From: Zipacnadum sp036504235
Lineage (GTDB): Bacteria; Armatimonadota; Zipacnadia; Zipacnadales; Zipacnadaceae
Length of the DNA stretch: 26,222 nucleotides
Assembly: GCA_036504235.1 (NCBI GenBank)
Contig: DASXVN010000018.1
Coordinates: forward strand, 1 to 26,222
Direction of reading: 5' to 3'
The position numbers were made by a program, and so were the translations under genes. This document shows positions 21,469 through 26,222 of the stretch, piece after piece; the stretch's first letter is position 1; each line of letters opens with the position of its first letter. The notes beneath the pieces were generated by a model that saw only the letters and a list, made by a program, of their open reading frames with translations, searched no databases and was not told the DNA's origin.

Positions 21469-22371
21469 ATGAGCGCGCCCCTGAGCAGATATGTCTTGGA
21501 CATGAACACCCCGGCGGAAATCCGTCAGCGCAACATCGACAATCACTACCATATGGAGAAGATTGCCGAAAGCAGTGAGCAGATGGTTCAACTCCAAGCG
21601 GAATCGCTGGCTGAGCAGGCCAGGATAGGAGCGGAACTCCACTCAGACCTGCAAGGCATCGCGTACGGGCAGGAAGCGATTTGCGATGAGCTCGCTGGAT
21701 TGACGGCAGAAACCCAAGGGCTCCGCGATCAGGTCAGCGAGGTGCAGGGGTCGCTGCACTCATTGCACTCCATGCTTGATCATCACTTGACGACCTTGTC
21801 ACAACAGCTATTGGCCCAGCAAATGGTACTCCAAGACATCGCTGGGATGCTCCAGAATCCACGGGAGACGGCAGTGCTGGAGTTGCGCCGCCGGGCAGAA
21901 CTCGATCTGCAGAACGGCAGAACGTCGCTGGGGACCAGGCGCGACGAATGGTATGATGATGCCCTCGCCATTTTCCAGCAGATCGTGGAGGACCCCGTAG
22001 GGCGGCACGACTACGTGGCCTGGTTCGAAGTGGGGTGGCTGCTCTGGAAGCACCATCGCGCTGTGCCTCAGGCGGAGGAGGCCTTCTCGCGATCCGTTCG
22101 CCTAAGCGTGCCCGAACCGAATGCCTACACAGTGGAGGGCATTCGCCATTTCGCGTACATGCGCTACCTCCAAGGGAATCATGAAGGCGCTTGGGAGGCC
22201 ATAGAGGAGGGTGTTGGTCTGAGCCGTGACCACCTGACGCTATACGACGCCGCCCGTTACGCAGCGATCAGCCGGCGCGAGCGTCAGGCTGTTCAACTGC
22301 TTGAGGAAGCGGTTTGGCTCCAACCTCTCAGCATCATCAGCGTAACAGCCGAGCCAGATTTCAAGGAGCTA
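21469..22371 (+). CDS. Coiled-coil plus TPR-like helical repeat protein, unknown function
   Basis: I do not recognise a named family. From the ATG at 21469 (AGAGG six bases upstream) the protein has 301 residues; an in-phase ATG at 21310 also has an AAGGTG-like site but adds 53 residues of non-protein-like composition. Residues about 25-128 are a long coiled coil rich in Gln, Glu, Leu and Ala (EQMVQLQAESLAEQARIG, LTAETQGLRDQVSEVQGS, LSQQLLAQQMVLQDIAGM). From about 135 the sequence becomes paired helices of TPR type: DEWYDDALAIFQQIVEDP, YVAWFEVGWLLWKHH, QAEEAFSRSVRL, YMRYLQGNHEGAWEAIEEG and ERQAVQLLEEAVWLQP. No signal peptide is present. Its stop codon overlaps the spacer of the next gene's ribosome-binding site, so the two are translated as a pair. 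Composition is less GC-rich than the core genes. Confidence 0.75.
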
Positions 22372-22376
22372 TGACG

Positions 22377-23237
22377 ATGGGACAAGCTCTCACAGAACTA
22401 ACCGGGAAGCTCGTAGTTGACGCACGCGAAAAGGCCAAGGAATCACTGGAGATTCTGATGGCGTTAACCGACGAAGCGGCTCGGGCCCGCGCGGAGTTCG
22501 AGGTCGCCGGTGCGGATATGTGGGTGCTCATTCCGCTGGAAAGCACATCAGCATCGGAGGCGAGGCAGTACGCGCTCGCGACCGAACCGGACGTTGAGAA
22601 TATGGACTTCCTGTCGGCCGTGAGCGTCAGGGACCGGTGCTGGACACTCAATTCCTCGGTCGCGAGCGAGGTGAACACGGCGCTGGAGACCGCTTATAAT
22701 TGGTATCATGATGTTAACAGCGAATTTGGAGATATGGAAGCAAATGCGCATCGCCAAGCCGAAGAAGCGATCGCGCAAGCGCGACTGACCCTGGAACAAG
22801 AGACCAGAAACGCCGAAGGGAAGTACACCACAGGGACGATCACCGGAAGCGACCTCGGGGCTTCAGCGGGTCTTGGGTGCGGCATAGGCATCGTGATGAT
22901 CATCATTGGAATGGCTGTCAAAGCAGTTGGCAAGAGTGACCTCTTCATGGGGCTGGGTCTTGGGCTGTGGCTGATTCTACCTGCTCTGGTGCTGATTTGG
23001 CGAAGAATGTCGTCGGCAATGGCCCTATCAGCTCGCCGCTCGACAATAGCACAAGCCCAGGACAGGCACGATACCACCGTCACGGTTGCTCTCGCCCAGG
23101 AGAAACGCAGCCTGGGGAGCATCAAGACCAAGAAAGAACACGCATTGGGCGTGTGGAAGACGATGCTGGGAGTCGGGGATCGCATGGACGCCATCAAGGC
23201 TCGGCCAGGATTCGGGGAGGCCGCCGCCCCCGGATAG
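22377..23237 (+). CDS. Unknown membrane protein with two helices flanked by coiled coils
   Basis: No family recognised. Started at 22377, eight bases after AAGGAG, it has 286 residues. Another ATG at 22371 overlaps the preceding stop as ATGA but would be only two bases from the Shine-Dalgarno. Residues 1-155 are mainly helical and charged (KLVVDAREKAKESLEILMAL, EANAHRQAEEAIAQARLTLE). Two glycine-rich transmembrane helices follow at about 161-184 (LGASAGLGCGIGIVMIIIGM) and 188-209 (LFMGLGLGLWLILPALVLIW). A second charged helical region, about 212-286, closes the protein. Both ends should be cytoplasmic, giving a hairpin anchor. Tight coupling to the coiled-coil/TPR gene suggests a complex at the inner membrane. 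Repeat copy D begins seven bases after the stop. Confidence 0.75.
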   Translation: MGQALTELTGKLVVDAREKAKESLEILMALTDEAARARAEFEVAGADMWVLIPLESTSASEARQYALATEPDVENMDFLSAVSVRDRCWTLNSSVASEVNTALETAYNWYHDVNSEFGDMEANAHRQAEEAIAQARLTLEQETRNAEGKYTTGTITGSDLGASAGLGCGIGIVMIIIGMAVKAVGKSDLFMGLGLGLWLILPALVLIWRRMSSAMALSARRSTIAQAQDRHDTTVTVALAQEKRSLGSIKTKKEHALGVWKTMLGVGDRMDAIKARPGFGEAAAPG

Positions 23238-23243
23238 CGAACG

Positions 23244-23276
23244 GAATTCCGAGGACACCGTACTTAACTCCCGGTG
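23244..23276 (-). repeat. MVSPEF repeat, copy D
   Basis: Minus-strand copy: GAAAAACACCGGGAG, TTAAGT, then ACGGTGTCCTCGGAATTC, so the ATG seen in other copies is ACG here. Its outer end abuts the TGA stop of the DUF4091 gene (23281-23283), just as copy B abuts the lipoprotein stop. It faces copy C. Confidence 0.82.
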
Positions 23277-23280
23277 TTTT

Positions 23281-25038
23281 TCAGCCCGGCAGCGCGGCCA
23301 GTTCCTCCAGCAACCTTCGCCGCGCCTTATCGTAGTCCTCGTGGGACTGGCTGTATAGGTCTGCCGGGGGCTGGCCCGTGGCGTAGAGGTCTCGCCAGTC
23401 GGGGAGGCGCAGGAGCTGGGTGCGGATTTCCGTTAGGATCGCCTCGGCTTGCGGGTGGCGGTCTTGGAGCTGGCGGGCTAGCTCGTAGTCCTGGATACCC
23501 CGCTGCAGGGCCTTGTAGCGCAGGGTCAGCAGGGGGCGGCCGTTGTTGCCGGGGAGGACGAAGTGGGTGTCCCCCGTCTTCCAGCGCCACCAGGCCTGCT
23601 CGCGGGGGCGCTCCGGCCAGGCGGTGAAGTCCCAGCGCAGGAAGCCGTGCACGCCGCTCCACAGCACCAGCCACATCAGCAGGCGGCTCTCCACCAGCGG
23701 GGAGGCCAGCCAGTTGTTCGGGTAATCCGGCGCGCAGCAGACGTAGTAGCTGAGCCGGCCGCGGCCGCTCTCCAGCCGCCGGCGCACTACCTCGTACTCC
23801 TCCACCAAGCAGTTGAGCAGGGGAACGAAGTCCTCCACCCGGTCGGCGAACTCGACCAGGAAAGCCGCGTGGTTGAAGGCGCTCTTGAGGCGCAGGCCGG
23901 GGGCGATCTCGCCCAGCCAGTCCAGCACCGCGGCGTAGCGCTCGGGGTCGGCAGGCTCGTCGGCGGTGACGCGGACGCGCTCCAGCCAGCCGCGCGCGGC
24001 GAAGTGCGCCTCCAGCGACTGCACGTAGGCGGTCAGGTCCGCGCAGGTGTCCATATAGCGGTAGGAGCCGGTCGTCTCGTCGCGGTAACGCACCCGCAGG
24101 GCCTCGGGGCAATCGGCGGCGACCCCGCCGAAGCCGTACTCCTCGAAGCGCCAGATGTTGCACAGGCCCAGGACCTCGATCTCCCCGTCAATCCCGTGGG
24201 CGAAGCACAGCTCGATATAGCGGTCCAGGACGGAGAAGTCGTAGCGCCACGCCCCGGCGGCGTCGCGAGCGACCGAGACGAGGCTGTATTCGTAGTAGTT
24301 GGAGGGGTAGTTGGTCACCTGGCAGCAGCCCTGGCCGGACCAGGGAATCTCGGAGACCACGCAGGTGATGGCCTTCTGGCCGAGCGCGGCGAGGGCGGCG
24401 GTGTAAGGCTCCAGCACCGCGAAATGCTCGTCACTCCACAGCTTGACCTCGTGCTTGCGGGCGAGGTTGGAGAGATGCTGCCAGAGGTCGAGCCAGAGGC
24501 GGTACGCGCGCGGCTCGGGGAGGGTCACGGCCTTGATCTCCACTGAGAACTCGAGCGCGCCGACCAGCTCCTCGGCGGAGAAGAGCCGGTGCTCCCAGAC
24601 CTCCACCCGCCCGCGCCGGAGGCCGGGGGCCGCGTCTGCGGGAATGGCGATCTCCACCCAGACCGGCTGGACAAATCCAGCGGCGACCTCCGCGGCCTCG
24701 TCGGCCAGCAGGGTATCCGCCCGCCACAACCGGTCATCGTCCTCGACGAGACCGATCAGGTTCATCTCCGACTGGAGGGCGGGGCCGTCGTCGGTCCAGC
24801 GCACCGCCAGCCGCAGGCCGGGGATATCGCCCTGCCAGGAGAAGGCAGGGTTGTCGGTCACGGCGAGGGTGAAGGCCTCCGCGGCTTGCAGCATCACCTG
24901 GAAACTGGCGCGGTCGCGGCGGCCACAGACCAAGTCCAGGGAGGTGTGGGCGAGGGCCTCCGCCGCGCGCTCCCGGGGATAGGCGCCCCAGACGTGCTTG
25001 AAATCCTCGTCGGCGAGGGCTAGCTTGAGGTTGGTCAT
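23281..25038 (-). CDS. DUF4091 domain protein, putative glycoside hydrolase
   Basis: Protein of 585 residues. The start at 25038 has GGAGG seven bases upstream and gives MTNLKLALADEDFKHVWG; the open frame extending to 25251 overlaps the upstream membrane gene. Residues 1-170 form a beta-rich N-terminal domain. A barrel-like centre follows, with YRLWLDLWQHLSNLARKHEV, FVPLLNCLVEEYE and the acidic RVRVTADEPADPERY. The C-terminal segment is characteristic of DUF4091: YYVCCAPDYPNNWLASP, WLVLWSGVHGFLRWDFTAW, VLPGNNGRPLLTLRYKALQ and GIQDYELARQL. No signal peptide is present. DUF4091 proteins are widespread in polysaccharide-using bacteria and are thought to be glycosidases, but the substrate is undefined. 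The ATG overlaps the stop of the membrane protein gene by four bases (ATGA), so translation is coupled. A decayed second copy of its 5' end lies at 25897-25995. Confidence 0.87.
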   Translation of the reverse strand: MTNLKLALADEDFKHVWGAYPRERAAEALAHTSLDLVCGRRDRASFQVMLQAAEAFTLAVTDNPAFSWQGDIPGLRLAVRWTDDGPALQSEMNLIGLVEDDDRLWRADTLLADEAAEVAAGFVQPVWVEIAIPADAAPGLRRGRVEVWEHRLFSAEELVGALEFSVEIKAVTLPEPRAYRLWLDLWQHLSNLARKHEVKLWSDEHFAVLEPYTAALAALGQKAITCVVSEIPWSGQGCCQVTNYPSNYYEYSLVSVARDAAGAWRYDFSVLDRYIELCFAHGIDGEIEVLGLCNIWRFEEYGFGGVAADCPEALRVRYRDETTGSYRYMDTCADLTAYVQSLEAHFAARGWLERVRVTADEPADPERYAAVLDWLGEIAPGLRLKSAFNHAAFLVEFADRVEDFVPLLNCLVEEYEVVRRRLESGRGRLSYYVCCAPDYPNNWLASPLVESRLLMWLVLWSGVHGFLRWDFTAWPERPREQAWWRWKTGDTHFVLPGNNGRPLLTLRYKALQRGIQDYELARQLQDRHPQAEAILTEIRTQLLRLPDWRDLYATGQPPADLYSQSHEDYDKARRRLLEELAALPG

Positions 25039-25826
25039 GGGTTTTCCTCCCTGCGTGATTCTGTCGGGCGAGCCCGACCCGGCGGTGGGCGCCAGCCGCA
25101 CCACCATGTCCGCCGGTAGCCTTGTTCCGCGAGTGCCTCCGCTACCGAGCGTCCTGTCTTTTTCTCGGCCCAGGGCCGGATTATCAGGGTCCATACGGCC
25201 CAGTATACCAGCGAGGCCACGACCAGTAGCTCCATCCACCCGGCAAACCACATGACCGCGCCCGCCTGGTTGACGTCCACCGGCGGCTCGACCCGCGCAA
25301 AACTGGAAATCATCCCCAGGTATGGAACGGCTATGAGCACCAGCGCCCAGATCATTTGGGCGAGACAGAAACTAAGCGCCCGTCTGGCGCAGGCGGGGGC
25401 GACACCCTTTGCCAAAATGGAGCTATCCGTTGACCACATGATCCTGGTGGCTGCGCGCCTGCCAAAAGGATAACTGGGGACCCATTCGCCCAGGGGATTC
25501 CGTGGCGCGGGGTGGAATCGCTCCATAACCCACGGATACCAGGGGAGAGCAGCGCCCTCCACCCATCTCGGGAGAACCCACAGACAGGCCCACAGGGCAA
25601 ACGCTGGGAGCATCCTCAAGAGCAGCGATATCAGCATCTGCCAATTTTCCGAAGGCAGTGCCGCGAACAGGTCTCGCATAGTGAGCAATATAGCCAGGCT
25701 CGCGCTCACACCCATCATACGCGTATAGCAGGCGACAAGTCGTTCCATCAGCATCGCCCAGCGAAGCGTCCAATCGCCCTGATTTGAAGAAGAGATGCAC
25801 AATTCCGGGAGTTCCGTCGGCTCCAT
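25035..25826 (-). CDS. Unknown four-helix membrane protein coupled to the DUF4091 gene
   Basis: No family recognised. The protein has 263 residues and four predicted transmembrane helices at about 33-50, 64-87, 149-172 and 188-216. They are arranged as two hairpins separated by a roughly 60-residue soluble loop rich in Pro and Trp (LPWYPWVMERFHPAPRNPLG). The N-terminus is short and polar. The C-terminus is basic (RRTWWCGWRPPPGRARPTESR) and its last codons contain the ribosome-binding site of the DUF4091 gene. The start has AGGAG eight bases upstream of the ATG at 25826. Composition is lower in GC than the neighbouring DUF4091 gene. The gene stands between the intact DUF4091 start and a decayed copy of it, suggesting insertion or duplication in the locus. 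Confidence 0.75.
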   Translation of the reverse strand: MEPTELPELCISSSNQGDWTLRWAMLMERLVACYTRMMGVSASLAILLTMRDLFAALPSENWQMLISLLLRMLPAFALWACLWVLPRWVEGAALPWYPWVMERFHPAPRNPLGEWVPSYPFGRRAATRIMWSTDSSILAKGVAPACARRALSFCLAQMIWALVLIAVPYLGMISSFARVEPPVDVNQAGAVMWFAGWMELLVVASLVYWAVWTLIIRPWAEKKTGRSVAEALAEQGYRRTWWCGWRPPPGRARPTESRREENP

Positions 25827-25896
25827 ACCTATCTCCTCCCATTTCCTCGGGCCGGGTCGGGCGAGACGCCTGACCTACCGTCCGCCCAACGCGCCT

Positions 25897-25995
25897 TCAC
25901 TTGAGCCGCCAGTCGGTAACGGCGAGGGTGAAGGGCTCCGCGCCCCAGACGTGCTTGAAATCTTCGTCGGCGAGGGCTAGCTTGAGGTTGGTCAT
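25897..25995 (-). pseudogene. Truncated duplicate of the DUF4091 gene 5' end
   Basis: The ATG at 25995 opens a 32-codon frame identical at the protein level to DUF4091 residues 1-19 (MTNLKLALADEDFKHVWGA). It then jumps to the equivalent of residues 54-62 (EPFTLAVTD against EAFTLAVTD) and ends WRLK-stop. The missing piece corresponds to about 102 bases (about 24884-24985 of the intact gene) and is in frame; both edges share GCG, as expected of a short-homology deletion. Similarity also covers the ribosome-binding site and about 15 bases beyond (CCTCCCTGCGTG on the plus strand). It is a relic rather than a functional small gene, although its translation signals remain intact. Confidence 0.85.
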
Positions 25996-26137
25996 GGGTT
26001 GTCCTCCCTGCGTGGTTGGCATGCTTCATTTGGGCGCGCCCGGTTCCAGACTGGCGGCGGAAGGGTTCGGCGAAGGTGGGGAGGGAACCTTCCCCGGCGG
26101 ACGGCCGGGCCCACCCCGCCCTCGGGGGCCTCGGGCA

Positions 26138-26222
26138 CCCCTCCCAAAATGGGAGGGGCTGGGGATTCCCTTGACCAAGCCCTGCCGTCAAGGCCCTAAA
26201 GCCCCTCCCGCACCGGGAGGGG
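26138..26222. repeat. Paired GC-rich hairpins at the right edge
   Basis: CCCCTCCC (26138-26145), loop AAAAT and GGGAGGGG (26151-26158) form one hairpin. CCCCTCCC (26202-26209), loop GCACC and GGGAGGGG (26215-26222) form the second. They have identical 8-bp arms and resemble the element at 16565-16586. The 25996-26137 stretch upstream shows no gene I can support. Confidence 0.75.

Noticed and set aside
25999..26199. Plus-strand 66-codon open frame near the right edge
   Set aside because: Low-complexity Gly/Arg/Pro product crossing a hairpin repeat, with no ribosome-binding site and no recognisable motif.

Overview
This GC-rich chromosomal window reads almost entirely on the minus strand from 1 to 13756. 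It then carries two plus-strand genes, switches back, and ends in a patchwork of lower-GC accessory genes. I see no rRNA, tRNA, CRISPR array, transposase or phage gene. The mix points to a free-living Gram-negative-type heterotroph from a less-studied phylum. The clues are intracellular glycosidases including a DUF4091 protein, a lipoprotein with TolB-like repeats, a T-box leader, and many short GC-rich intergenic palindromes. Armatimonadota or a related Terrabacteria lineage is my best guess; this is inference, because no phylogenetic marker is present.

Layout. (1) 17-5193 is a tight four-gene minus-strand operon: a GH20-like glycosidase, a creatinase-like pseudo-M24 protein, a polysaccharide deacetylase and a PIG-L deacetylase. 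Together they suggest intracellular processing of N-acetylated sugars. (2) 5290-9296 holds glyA, a TIR/deoxyribosyltransferase-like orphan and purH, which has a consensus sigma-70 promoter. (3) 9465-13756 holds a secreted subtilase, a GH5-like glycosidase and nadA. (4) 13757-14636 is a palindrome-rich spacer followed by a T-box leader with an isoleucine (AUC) specifier, which controls cimA (14637-16232), the citramalate synthase of isoleucine synthesis. (5) 16233-16625 is a dense repeat island, followed by an RsmJ/YpiP-like methyltransferase and the convergent sixA phosphatase. (6) 18011-23280 contains a TolB-like lipoprotein and a COG4705-type membrane protein, plus two lower-GC cargo segments. 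Each cargo segment is bounded by inward-facing copies of a roughly 30-bp repeat that contains a Shine-Dalgarno-like GGAG, an ATG and codons for MVSPEF. (7) 23281-25995 holds a DUF4091 protein translationally coupled to an unknown four-helix membrane protein, with a decayed second copy of the DUF4091 5' end beyond it.

The main candidates for something undescribed are four. First, the MVSPEF repeat, with the cargo it brackets, especially the coiled-coil/TPR plus membrane-protein pair at 21469-23237. Second, the orphan TIR-like protein between purine and one-carbon genes. Third, the pseudo-M24 enzyme inside a deacetylase operon. Fourth, the duplicated DUF4091 start flanking a membrane gene. The most secure regulatory result is the isoleucine T-box before cimA.
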